DNA of 64,000 bases from Capitella teleta (taxonomy: Eukaryota > Annelida > Polychaeta > Capitellidae), in NCBI GenBank assembly GCA_000328365.1, contig KB298361.1, positions 224,069 through 288,068 of the forward strand. Reading direction: 5' to 3'. Both the position numbers and the translations under genes were made by a program. Of this stretch, positions 46,191 through 58,275 are shown one piece after another (the stretch's first letter is position 1; the number at the start of each line of letters is the position of its first letter). Under the pieces are notes generated by a model. It did no database searches, had not been told where the DNA came from, and saw nothing but the letters and a program-made list of their open reading frames with translations.

Positions 46191-46891
46191 ATGTGCTTTC
46201 AATAACCACCATTATTTTTTTTTATCCTTTCAGCAAATATATAAGTTATTAACCCATTTTATGTGATTGTGGTGTCATATGCTCTTTAATGTTATCTTTA
46301 AATGTGATTTTATTTGCTTATCACCACCTGTGTTCCAATGAGTTAGTTACGTAACGGTGGATGCAATCAATTAATATAGCCTTAATTTAAACACAAATTT
46401 CTGCACGCATAACTCAAAAGATGTTAATAGCATTCAGATTACATTCTTTTACACTTACCGGTGCTTGTAATCGTTTTGCGCCATCTCTTGTTCCCCTTAT
46501 GTTAGTGATCATACAATTCATAGAAGTCTCTGAAAAAATATTACAGGTTATAGAAACAAAGAAGTCACATTAAAATAAATCAATCAATAAACACGCGAGT
46601 GAAAGAGCGAGTGAAATATGCATGTATTATAGAAATAGCGTCACACTTAGCTAATAGTCCATTTGTGACTTTTGTTCAATAAAACTGGATTTTTCCAGTC
46701 GCAAGTCGGTCGGAAAGTCATCAACCACACAAAAATCGCGTGACTTGGCAATTTTCATGCACCGATCAGCAATGCTTTTGATCGATTTTCATAGATACTG
46801 TACATTTATAGGAAAGTTATATGCTGGCCAAGATCGGGTTTTTTGCTGGGACGGTGTTTGTGGCGTCTGTAGGTAGGAGCCATCTTGGATT

Positions 46892-46968
46892 GTAAGTCGA
46901 CTTACGTCAGTTAGCTAAGTCGACTTCAAGCCGTAAAACAACTGAAATCCCATCAGCCAAGTCGACTT
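46892..46968. repeat. Three AAGTCGACTT palindromes in 77 bp
   Basis: GTAAGTCGACTTAC at 46892-46905 is a perfect 14-bp palindrome. The 10-bp core AAGTCGACTT recurs at 46917-46926 and 46959-46968. The cluster lies just past the 3' end of the fucosyltransferase gene. Confidence 0.85.
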
Positions 46969-47036
46969 AACTTTCATTTAAGAATCGGGCTCAGGTTATG
47001 TATAATGCATAGTCCATCACTCAATGATCGTTTAAT

Positions 47037-48887
47037 TTAAGTCATCGGTATCCAGTGTGGCATGAAGTAATCCTCCTTCACAAAGCCTTGTGATAACATG
47101 CTGCTATTTCTCGGCCAGTCAGAGTAATAAACTGTGGTGCCATTGGCCAACCATGCTCCCCACCAGCCAAAAGAACCGGTTGTCATAATCACGTGTTCAC
47201 TCATGCTCAGAATTGCAAGATCTACGATGCCATCATCAATGTGGCTGAAGTAAACATTGGCAGCCAGCCCTCTAAGGTTTGACTGACACCAGACAATATC
47301 CTCACAGCATACCATAACATGTAGATGGGGATACCGATCGACAAAGAATGCAACTGCATTTCGGAAGAACGACGTCTCTGGGGTGGTGTATCCGAATTCC
47401 AGTTTCTCTGGCAGCAGGATATCCCCTCGCCTAACATGAAGACCGACCAGAGTGCCGCCGTTGATCTTGGCTTTCATCGGATGATCAACAAATGTCACAT
47501 TTGGGATCAACCTCTGTATCTCGTTTTGAGCCCCGCCAATGACGTCATCTCGGAACACCAGAGATCTCCTTAAGTCATCTTCGTATGATTTGAAGTACTT
47601 CCACGACTGATAAAAGCCATACAGACTGAAATTTGAGCGTGTTACCTCTTCGCCGAGATGTTCAAATTTATCATCATATATGCCCCAAGCTTTCTCGGCA
47701 ACTACGGTCCAGTTCTCGGACCATTCTCTCACACGTTTATCGACTTCAACATTCATCTTGAAATAGTCTTGGAGTTGGAATTCTGGGTGCACAAGCAACT
47801 TCAGTGAATAACGCCATGCAGTGGATATTGAAGCAGCGTAGTTGAAGAGGAGGTTGCCCGTTCGACGTCCATCGCTCACCAAACATGTGACATACACATC
47901 GTTCGCGCTCCTATTATCAGCATATGCTTTGTTGCCTTCTGGAACTGCTGCGTGGATTTCTTGGGTTTTCGTCTCAGCTGTAGTTTTGGTGGAGATGCTT
48001 TGATTTATCTCACGAATGGTGTCGCTCTCTTTGTTCTCCGCGCCGTGACTCTCGTTGGCCATGGTGCCTTTGACTTCGAGGTCATTTTCAACAGATTGTT
48101 GATGTTCTTCCTTGTTTGATTGTAACACAGTCGAGGCTGTGACTCTAGGGTTCAATTGACTTGCTGAGCTTGATGGTCTTGATGCCATGTCAAATGTCCG
48201 ACTCACGTTTTTCGTGGCTATATGAAGAACGTAATACGAGTTAGCGTCAGCTACTATAACAGAGCCTATTCTTAATTCAACTTATTATGTTTTAATTATT
48301 ATTCCATTTCATTTTTATTTTCACTTAGTACACGTTGTGAACTTTTAACATTTAACAAATGCGATTTAGAGCCCTTCGATGGATTTTACGCAGTACAAAA
48401 ACATTATCATTTATTTTATGTATTTTAATATAATTATCTACATAGTAGCAAGGACTATCAATTTTCTACGCACAATATTAACATTCCTTATATATTTTTT
48501 ATTACAATTAGTACCTCTGTTTTGTATATGCCAAACAACAGATATCTTATTGCAACATAATATATTTTGAAGTTTTGTGCATTGATCAGAAAAATTATCG
48601 AATAATAACTCTTGAATTTGATAAACACTTGTCCAATTGCATAACGAGATTAAAGTACAATGATTACCAATATTAAAATTATAATCGAGTTCTTTACTTT
48701 CGTCTGAAACTAAACATTGCAAATTACTAGTAGTACGCGAGTAAATACCTCTCCATTGTAGCAGCTGGACATGCTGAATGTTGACTCTGAATGTTTCTAA
48801 TTGATTCTCAAGCACAAGGAAACTGAACAGCAGAACGATGATCAAAGCTAAACCCCAGCAGCGGATCGTTCCTTTCCTGTCTTCCAT
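47037..48887 (-). CDS. Galactoside alpha-1,2-fucosyltransferase (GT11), two exons
   Basis: Transfers L-fucose from GDP-fucose in alpha-1,2 linkage, typically to terminal galactose, in the Golgi lumen. Exons 48749-48887 and 47037-48217 join in phase 1 to give 439 residues. The start encodes a short cytosolic basic segment and a membrane anchor (WGLALIIVLLFSFLVLE, about residues 11-27), giving type II topology. A Ser/Thr/Glu-rich stem of about 130 residues follows. GT11 motifs: GRRTGNLLFNYA at about 163, VGLHVRRGD at about 304 (GDP-fucose-binding HxRRGD) and SEHVIMTTGSFGWWGAWL at about 385. All three are intact. The usual GRLGNQ motif reads GRRTGN. The stem is longer than in vertebrate FUT1/FUT2. 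It is convergent with the KY-like gene, with about 0.85 kb between ends. The first exon also stays open past the chosen donor, but reading on gives no family match. Confidence 0.92.
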
Positions 48888-50572
48888 TTCATATTGGATT
48901 CCGTTCAGAAGAATAAAAGCTTTTACACGGATAAACTGATCGATCTATATAAAACAAATTTTCTCTCTGGCTCTCAGATTATTTTATCCGCTTCGAGACA
49001 CCAGCTGCTTCGAACCATTTTGAAAAATGTCTGCTTGGGATTGTCAGTCTTAATTGATTGGATCCAATTCATGGGATAGAAGGACACAAACCGCTGCAAT
49101 GGGATAAGATTTAATGCTTTATAATTATGTTGCTATTTGGTGTTGTGAGTTTTTAGCCCAGGGGAAGGATCCCGCCATAGGTTTCCTCACATGCTCAGCA
49201 CCCAGCAATAGATTTCAGTTGTTATATATTTTTCTATGTCATATTGCATGTCTATGCGAAATATATATTATATTTAGGGTTCCGAAATGAACGAATCATG
49301 ATGAAGCATGTTTCCACAAACGCATTCCCACGATGACATGACATGACATGACCAAGAAATGTGAATGCTCAATTGGTAGAGTATATGGTAAGGCCATGAA
49401 CAGACAAAAATATTAATGTCAATGTATTAAGCAAGTTAACTTGAGTTTGGCAGTCAAGTGATCCCTCATTCTCCGAATGGGAATGCAGCACAAATCCTAA
49501 TGGCCTACCACTCTCTGCGTCTCTGAATGCTGAACCCTCAGAAAAGAGTAGGAAAGGGTCATTAACGGACGGGAGATGCGCTTATTGGCTATGGATAAGA
49601 GTGTTCCCGCTCCGCCGCGTGGAAGCAGCACCGAACCTCGGTCCACGACGAAATCGGCGTCCTCAAAAATAAGCGACTGCTGGCTGAAGTTAGAAAGAGA
49701 AGTACGCTCATCGGAAGAGGAAAGGAATGGGTCTGGTTCTGGCGGAAATCAATGGAGAGCCACCAGGCAAGAAGAAGAGGAGATGACGTCACTTTCAATT
49801 GCCGGACAACATCCGGGACTGGACGGAAGGACTGTGGCTGTGGCTAGCAGCATCGGGACCGAAAGAGAGAGGAGGGCGCCAACGGTCCAGTGGGACTATG
49901 GTTGACCAGTGAGTATCCGCGACTGATTAGGTCAGCTCCCTTGTCAGGAGTATACACGCATAACCAAGCAGGAGTAAGGCGTTGCATACTTATACTTATA
50001 TGCATACTTATACTTATATGCATACTTATATGCACCGATTGCAAAGAGATTTTTCATGATTCACGTGTTTATCTGCGCCGTGGAGTTTGGTGGACAATGC
50101 GAGAGGAATTTGTATGGGTGCATCCGTACTTACAAACAGAGACTATTCATCAAGGATGGATGCATCCATATAACTTAATTATTTATGAACATACTGGTAG
50201 TCTTTGCCATAATGAATGAATCCATAAGTTGATAGGCATGAACGTTATGACTCCTTTAACCCCCGCGCGCGTATTTCGAACAATGAACGTTTTATTATTT
50301 ATCATTTGTGACGTGTGCATCGACTAACCACTCAAAAGTTATCTTCAACTCAAAAGAGAAAACATCTCATAGTTTTGCATCTCAGCCGGCAGAGATAATC
50401 GAGGTAAACTAAGTCTCTCACGCAATCATAACGCACATCCTCACGAATTGGACTCAATAAACATAACGCCCCATATCTCGACCTCTGTACTGTATGTCTC
50501 ATGCCTGAGCAAAGTCGGTGTGACATATTTGTTGATCCTCTGCTCACCAAAAGGAGTGACAGCTAAAAGAAC
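48888..50572. other. Region between the fucosyltransferase and membrane-anchored gene
   Basis: The two genes are divergent, so both promoters should lie here. An ORF at 49576-49905 (109 codons; Ser/Glu/Arg-rich, from MDKSVPAPPRG) has plausible coding composition but no recognised domain and no confirmed splice partners. A pair of CATAACGC motifs lies at about 50422-50470, 100-150 bp upstream of the ATG at 50573. Confidence 0.45.
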
Positions 50573-52773
50573 ATGTTGGGTTACATCATCCTGGGTGTGA
50601 CGCTTGTATTAATATACAAACTGTTTCAATCCCCGCACCCGGAGCCCTACCTCGGTGTTTACCAGCGACCAGGTGTGTTGTTCTTCGTGAAGAAATGCGC
50701 GTTCTTCGTGTTGTACAAACTGAGACAGAGACAGAACGAACGCCAGAAGTCGGTCTCAGGGCAGGATGCTGGCTACGGCAAGCGATCCAGGAGCTCAGTG
50801 GACCAGATGGATCGCGTGCAACCGCTCGATCCTGCCTTCCCAAAGGTAAATCATTAAAGTTAACCCAAGCTGCAACGTTCAATGAGAGCTTTTGGAGATC
50901 TTTAATACTGGGTCAAATTTCAGTGAATCAGTGCATGAGCACTGTGGTGATAACTCCATTGTATAATATCAGAGTATGTTCAATTTGGTATACATCATCT
51001 GTCGCCTTCGAAGCAAACTTGGCGGCGTCAAAGCAATTTAATTACATGTATTAAATTCGTCTTTCTTGCAGTCTGTTGATGCGGTTTACTTCAATGCAGC
51101 CAACGAGCAGGGTTTCTACTTCGTTGCAGCGACCGCCAGGAGGCAGGAGGGTCTTGTGCAAACACTGCTCTACATCAGGGTGAGCATAATAATTGCAAGT
51201 TCGTGGAAGCGATTCCAATTCTATAATTTCTATTTTTTCTTGTTGATTTTTGGTTTAATCGAACCTCAAACCGAATGACAATCAGATGGAGCTTTCATAT
51301 CTTTGAAGGTAGCGAGGATATTGTCTGAAATGATGACACTGATTATTGATTAATAATGCTTATGATAGAATCAGATACTTGTTGTAGTAGCATTGTTACA
51401 AAATAATTTGGTCTCCAAATTCTTTGTTACAAATTAACACTGCTTCATCTAGGTTCCCAATGTGGGTCTTTTTGAGCTGGCCACTCTGCCCAACACTTCT
51501 TTACAAACGTCCAAACCAGAGTGTTACTCTGCGGGAGGTCTGACCATTGAACCCGTGACCCCTATGAAAGAATGGAGGTTGACTTTTGATGGCACGATGA
51601 GGTAATTCTATAACCGCATAATAAAAGTCTACATTCACATAACTGTAATGTTTAATCATTATTATTTCCAGGCTAATAAAACCCGATGGAGAGAAAGTGG
51701 AAGACATCAAGGCGAACTTTGACCTCCAATGGACAGCTGATTCGCGCCTTTTTGACTTTGACACTGACATGGACGTGACGGCGTTGTGTGAAGCGATGGC
51801 AACGGAACCGTGGTCGCGGGAATTCTTCAACAATTTGAAAGAGTAATTGAGCAACGACGCAAGAGGAATTTGTTACTGGGTCTTGTGTTTTCACAGCGCT
51901 CATCAAACGCACTATGAACAGTTCGGAACGATAACTGGAATAGTTTCATTTGAAAATTACCCAGAGCAAGAACTGCACGTGAGAGGAGTGAGGGATCATT
52001 CATACGGTGTGTTATGTTTTGAGGGTGATAAAATGTGTTGATAATTACTAGTAATCTTCCAGGAAATTTTCGTGATTGGAAGGACTTGCATCGCTACGCC
52101 ATTCAGTATTTTACGCTTCGGGATGGCACAGCGTTCTGTGTTGGCAATATTTGTTTCCCAAAAACTATGTCAAGGTTGGTTGAGATGCTTCGTATCAAAA
52201 ACGAATAATTGATTCATTGACGTCTCAGATTGATCATTGGTTACGTAATGCATCCTGACGGGCAGATGGACACTGTGTCATCAACTAACCTTGAGTTATG
52301 GAAAGCCGGTGAGGATGGTGTCGACCCTGATGAGATGGAATTCTCCTTCAGCGCAGGTAAAACTAGAGACCACCGTGTCGACGTGCCACAAATCACGACC
52401 CGCGTATACAATACAACGCATGTATTTTGTAATGCATATCTGCACTATTACACAAACCTTCATACTTACATTACTTATATATTTATGTACTAGTATATGG
52501 AGTATTGGACTCTTAGAATGATGTTACATAACCGTGTCTCCAGGCGGAATTCCCTATCACCTGAAGATGGAGGTGCTGGATCGTCCCATATTTCTTATGG
52601 GAGAAGATGCCAGGATTCATGAACGTATGTGCAAGTTCAACGTGAATGGCATTGAAGGATGGGGCATCAGCGAATGGGACTACAGGTGTGTTCCTCCAAT
52701 CCAGGTGTATGCTAATAATCTCAATTCGCTCTTCAGGATTTATAAAACATTCCCAGAGAAGAAGGAGTTGTGA
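50573..52773 (+). CDS. Membrane-anchored lipocalin-like protein, PEP-synthase N-domain-like, 9 exons
   Basis: Exons 50573-50845, 51072-51179, 51453-51601, 51672-51842, 51897-52006, 52063-52174, 52229-52356, 52544-52685, 52737-52773; phases agree and give 409 residues. The N-terminus is a membrane anchor (YIILGVTLVLIYKLF, about residues 4-18), then a basic linker. The body has YFNAANEQGFYFVA, SPMKEWRL-like PMKEWRLTFDG, and a hallmark VRDHSYGNFRDW at about residues 270-282. That RDHS.G.RDW motif is typical of CrtC/AttH or tocopherol-cyclase-like double-lipocalin folds. The same order of motifs occurs, as I remember it, in the N-terminal region of invertebrate proteins annotated 'putative phosphoenolpyruvate synthase'. 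Here the gene ends without the PEP-utilising kinase domains, so it is a stand-alone version. Function unknown; a lipid or small hydrophobic ligand role is inferred from the fold. It stops at KKEL, followed by AATAAA at 52987. Confidence 0.75.
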
Positions 52774-52986
52774 AGGCACTGGCATGTGGTCGCTGCATGA
52801 TATTGTGTTTTTTTTTTTTTTTTTCAGGTGAACAGTGATTTGTACACGACAAACGCAATTTATTATGCATCAATATTTATTTTCTTATTTTTATATGAAC
52901 TTGCATGAATTTACATGCTATATTGTCATAAGTATAATTACGTATGCATCACGTTATTGTTATTATGAAGCAATTATGAGATACGG

Positions 52987-52992
52987 AATAAA
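52987..52992 (+). promoter_or_regulatory. Candidate polyadenylation signal
   Basis: AATAAA lies about 210 bases past the stop codon of the membrane-anchored gene. Confidence 0.5.
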
Positions 52993-55900
52993 TCATGATA
53001 TATTTTGATTGATGTGTGTATCGCATGGAAATGTAGATTTAATGGGCGATATTATCCATTCGTGCATGTTGCATGCGGTCATTTACGTTGAATTACATAA
53101 CATAACCCCGAATGGTGTATGCAACTCAACTAGACTAGGATTACTCCAATTCCCAAAACAATTATCATGTTTTTTAGGCCTCATTGACTTTATCCAATCA
53201 AGCAATGCTAAAAGAACTCTAATGTTTCCCAAATTACACTATCAAATGAGGCTGAGTGCGTTTTGATCATCCCCTGTCGCGGCTTGCGGCAACGAATGAC
53301 GTGTCGTGTTGCTATTTTTTGCACACGGCCCTCGACGCATGGGAAATTCAGTTTCATTGATGGAGCATGACCAGCTCTCACAGCAGTTTCTCGGATACCG
53401 TCGGACCGATCGTGCAAAGTAAAACAATCGCCGAATTGACCACTACCATGGGCGACTCGGACACTCCAAACGTCCGCCGTAAGGTCAGTGTCCGAACGGT
53501 GCCTAGAAGTGCGTGTCACCGCGTTCATTTCCCCGGCAGCCAGCAACTGAGCAAGACAGTCACCGTGACTCGGACAGTGTCACTTGACTGAGTGACGGTC
53601 CATTTTACAAATGCATATCCGATCGCTTCACTTCTGCTTCACCGTATATCAATTCAATTACATTTGTGTGAATGTCATCTTTCGTGATTATGATTAGGAA
53701 GACTTGCTCGGGTACTGTTACGCGAAGACATTCTCGCTGTCATATCTGTCATTTTGCTGTGATTCGTGTCGTCACAGGCTTCGATCACAGAAATCATAAC
53801 GCACTTTTTGTGCAGACGATTTTCTCATACTCGTTTAATTAATAATACTAGTAGCTCTACCTACGGTGTTGTAATCTCATCATGGCGGGATTTTAAACAG
53901 AAATATTCTACCGCGTATATTTCCATGAATCGATAGAGGTAGTTATGATAATTTTCATTCTATAGTAACTTAGGATATCTTGGCGAGATTTTAATAAAAA
54001 CGCTCATCTTCGACCAAATATTATGACACTCGGAAGACATTATAGCAGAAACAGCTATAACATTAACTAGTCTACTAAAGCTAAATTATATGATATTATA
54101 TGTTCTGTGTTAGAAAACGGCATAATTATTAATGACATAACATATAATTATTTACCCATTTTAATGTACATGCAATAGCTTCGAATAGAAGGAGAGACAG
54201 AGGCTTTGTTCTTATAGCATTTATAAGGCAAGAAAAGAAAAAGGCATGCTTGCAAGTTTATTTGAAGATACCCGAAAATACAGACACAGCTGTTCTGTGC
54301 TTCATATGCATATCTTTGAATGCAGTTATTGAGAATGCATCAGGATCAATTGCTGATGCAATGCATTTGTAATTGTTGATTTCAAATTATGTGATTGAGT
54401 ATTGAACTCTGATAATTCGTGAGTCATGCTGTGATGCAGGTATGTGTGTACAAACATTGATTTGTTCCCCTACCTGATCAAGTATGGATCAATTATTGAA
54501 TTTAGATGAAATAGGACAGAGCATGATATATGTAATTGGCTATGAATAATTAATCAGTGCTTTGAATATAATTATTCATCAATAGACATACCGTCGTGTA
54601 TTCGATGCACTCATTAGTCACTATTATTACCTATTATTAATTTATACTTATTTATTCAGCATTCTTTCTCGAGCAAAAAAACAAACCCACAGTAATGCGT
54701 TTTCAATGTTGAGCTAGAATTACCACCAGTTTTGCTAGGCACATATAATATTAATATAATATGCATTGAGCTCATGCGAGTGAGAAACAAGACTCAGTGA
54801 AGGCGTCAGTAAGCACTGTCTATGACTGCTTTACATGACTAACTATTAGAGAGATTCGCTGAGGTGTGACTAACTGACTATGCCCCTTGTTGCTTCAGCT
54901 CTTCGCCTCATTTGTTTTGATGTGTTTCATTTCTTCTGTCCATCATTCATCCTCAATGTACTCAGTTGAACTCTTAGTTCAATCTTTTAGTTTTTCTTTT
55001 GAATGTGACATATTTTGACAAACAAAAAACATCTTTGAAATCGTTATTTTTAAAGTTTAAACAGTGGTATTCACTTCAGTATAATACATGTATATGTTTT
55101 ATCTGCCTTCACAATTTCAGATAGCATGTTTGCAGTTAACTCACAACTCAATTAAGAAAGTCTACATACCATCAATCATTTAAAAACATTTCGACATTAA
55201 TAATTACTGACATGCTGTGTTCGTACTCGACAGATTCATTTAAGAAATGTTATTTCCCAAAAAAACACCATATTCTTCTGTCCTAAAACTGAGACTGTTT
55301 TTTCGATTATTATTAATTGTTGAAATCTGAATAAAACTATTTATCACCCCTTCGCTCGTGAACAGATTTCAAATTTGCCAGTAGCTGCGATTCCAGTGCA
55401 GGAGGAGGGTTCTATGTTTAGTAACTAGTCATGGAGTTATATATTTTGAGTTTTCTTGGATCGTTTGCTTCTAAGTGCCATAAATCTGCTCAGATTACGT
55501 AATAAAGTGCGCTCGTATCATTTCTCGGTCGTAGTGTTTGTGTTTGGCACCTGGTGGCAGCACCGTCAGATCCATCATCGAAGAATCCTTCCCCACATTT
55601 AATATCCTTCTTGCAATTGCAATAAATCTTCCCCCGGGGGCTCCTGTCTGCGTCATCATTCCAAGGACACGGGAAAAAATAAATCCGTTCTCTCCGCGAA
55701 ATCTGGTTCGATCGGAGCGAATTTCCCTCGAAGCCACGTGCTTTTGTTTTTACTTTTATGGCGTCATTTCCGGTTTATGCTAACGTTATAGCAATATGTG
55801 TACTTGAAGTGCGTTGTGTTTTGGAATGATCTATTCAGGATTGATTTCGAATCTTCGCACGGTTCTGGATGTCGTCTACTAAGCTCATCAGCACTCCACC

Positions 55901-58275
55901 GATTCGTATCGAAACTTGTATTTTAGTTAATTATTTAAAGACATTTGTGCATAAGAACTTAGTCTTATTACAAGTTTGCATAATAGCTGCACTTTTGTTT
56001 TTTTTTTTTTTTTTTTTTTTCACTTTCCGAAAGTGTTACGTAAGATTCAAGTATCGTCCACCAAAAGGTCATTGACCCAAGAACGAAACGTGCATTCTCT
56101 CGGCCTCTTATGTACGAACATGTAATATTAAGCTAACATATATTATTAAACCATTGATACTGTATGTTAGTAAATGTATATTATGACATTATTGTATAGG
56201 CATCGCTTATAGTGAAATATGAAGTTGGATTTTTATGAAAGGTTTCTACAATGGTCGCTTCAATATTTGGCAATGGATATTTGTAGAACCAGGTATTCAG
56301 TCATGTAGGTCGATGTGTTTGTTCCGAGCAAGATAAACACCTTCACTTATTATGCAGAGCAGCAAGTATCAGGTTAGTGCTAGCTTTAGCTCATACTTAT
56401 TAAATACTTGTTATCACCCCCATTTTCACGGCGACAGTATCAACTGATTGGTTGTTACACTAATCCCTGCGCGCCATCAACGATATCGCTTATCGTTGTA
56501 TAAATTTCATGTTTACTGATGTGAAATCGCGATAACGCATGCTCCGATCGGTCTGTCTGCTTAGATGGGTGAAATTCCCGAATAAACACAAACTGAAATA
56601 AGGAAAAAGACCTCACTGTCGAAATAGAATCGAACGAAGCTAACCCGCTTAACGCAACGCTAATCCACTCGTGTGCTGTCTGTGTGGCTTCATTATTACG
56701 TTATGTTTGTCCTCAGCTGATCAGGAGCAAACCACATTTGTATACTTTAGTAGGTTGAGAAGTGGATGAATGTAATTATGGCCGAAATTGTGTTGAATGC
56801 GGCGTATTTAATTGTGGTTCACGCGATCGCCTTCAGATTACGTCATCCGTCCACGCAGCTCTTCTTTTCGTCTCAGCTTTTTTTTTTTTTTTTTTTTTTT
56901 TTTTCTTCTTATGCGCGCACATAGTTCGTTATATGCACTAACATTTGATAACCAGTTGAAATGTCGGAGATGTACCCATCACTGACCTTTATCGGAGTGC
57001 TTACGTCACTGGTCAAACATGTTAATGTGGCAGCTTATACGTATGCAACTGACCGCGCAATCCATACAACAGGACGTGTTGCCATGGCAATGATATTGCG
57101 ACGACACTGTTGATGCAACGCGCACCAAAACACCATTCATCAGATGCCTATTTTTCTTGCTTTGATGCTTTGAAAGATCGGAGAATTTGCTGTGGCTTGG
57201 CTCTATTTTGTGTGTTTCCTGGTTCTATTTTGTGTCTATTTTGTGTGTTTCCTGGCTCTATTAAATTGTGTGTTTCCTGGCTCTATTAAATTGTGTGATT
57301 CCTGGCTCTATTTTGTGTGTTTCCTGGCTCTATTTTGTGTGGCTCTATTTTGTGTGTTTCCTGGCTCTATTTTGTGTGGCTCTATTTTGTGTGTTTCCTG
57401 GCTCTATTTTGTGTGGCTCTATTTTATGTGTTTCCTGGCTCTATCTTAGTTGCTTGCTTGGGTCTATATGTATGCATAGACATGAGCTCTTTAAGTTCTC
57501 TATATACAACGTATAACACACGATCATTAGTACCAGCAGAGCAGTGCTTGGCATGCGCGTGGGGCGTTGTGATGGGGTAGCCCTAGTCACCTACTCACCT
57601 AGTCAGTCTGCATGTACAATGTAGTTGGATGTTGGGTCAGGGTTTTTTTTTTTCTTGCTTTGGGTTATCATATAACTTGTGATTACAAGTTTATTTTGCC
57701 ATAATTGAAGCAAGGGCATGCCGTTTTATGATCGGTTGTCATGGTGTTTGGTTGCCGATCTTCTTAGCTGACAAAACAAACATTGTACAGGAGATGAGGT
57801 CATTATGTGTTAATGGAGCTAATTGAGATTCTATTCTCCTTCAAGGCGCCATGTTTTCATGTCAGCTGTTCACGTTGAACGCACATTAATGACAAATGAA
57901 TAGCATGTTTATTGTCCTTCGTGAGTCCTCCACAGTGACACTCTTCTGACTATACTCGCATGCAGCTATAACATTCTTGAATGCATCATCAGTTCATCAC
58001 AGACTTACTGCATTTTCACCCAAATAAGCTGAGATAGCGATGCGTCTGTTTACTATTACGGCAGAGTTTGAATTCGTTTGAAAGGAGTTCTGCTATAAAT
58101 GCATGTGAGAAGTAGACTGTTTTGCTGCTGCGTCGTAGGCTCAAGTGGCTACGCGTCGTGTGATCTTAAGAGCTATGTAAGGTGAGATTGCGGATCTCTC
58201 GTTGAGCGTATTTCAATTGGCATTACTCATGCGCTTGGCCTTTCGTCTGGCTGTGTCTGTGGCTGTGCTCGTAAC
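52993..58275. other. Gene-poor region upstream of testin-like gene
   Basis: No supported coding gene. An ORF at 53367-53591 (74 codons) has no recognisable features. The region holds poly-T runs (56000-56020, 56879-56904), a CATAACGCAC motif at 53791-53806 and a minisatellite at 57190-57445. The promoter of the testin-like gene should be just left of 58276. Confidence 0.5.
57190..57445. repeat. Minisatellite, unit about 20-36 bp
   Basis: Units based on TGTGTTTCCTGGCTCTATTT, some extended by TGTGTGGCTCTATTT, repeat about ten times in one orientation. All three plus-strand frames are open over part of the array because the unit lacks stops; this is not coding evidence. Confidence 0.88.

Noticed and set aside
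49576-49905. 109-codon Ser/Glu-rich ORF
   Set aside because: Composition is plausible for a disordered protein, but there is no domain, splice pairing or polyA signal strong enough to call a gene.
57192-57580. Overlapping ORFs rich in CFLALF and GSILC repeats
   Set aside because: Produced by the minisatellite unit, which lacks stops in several frames.
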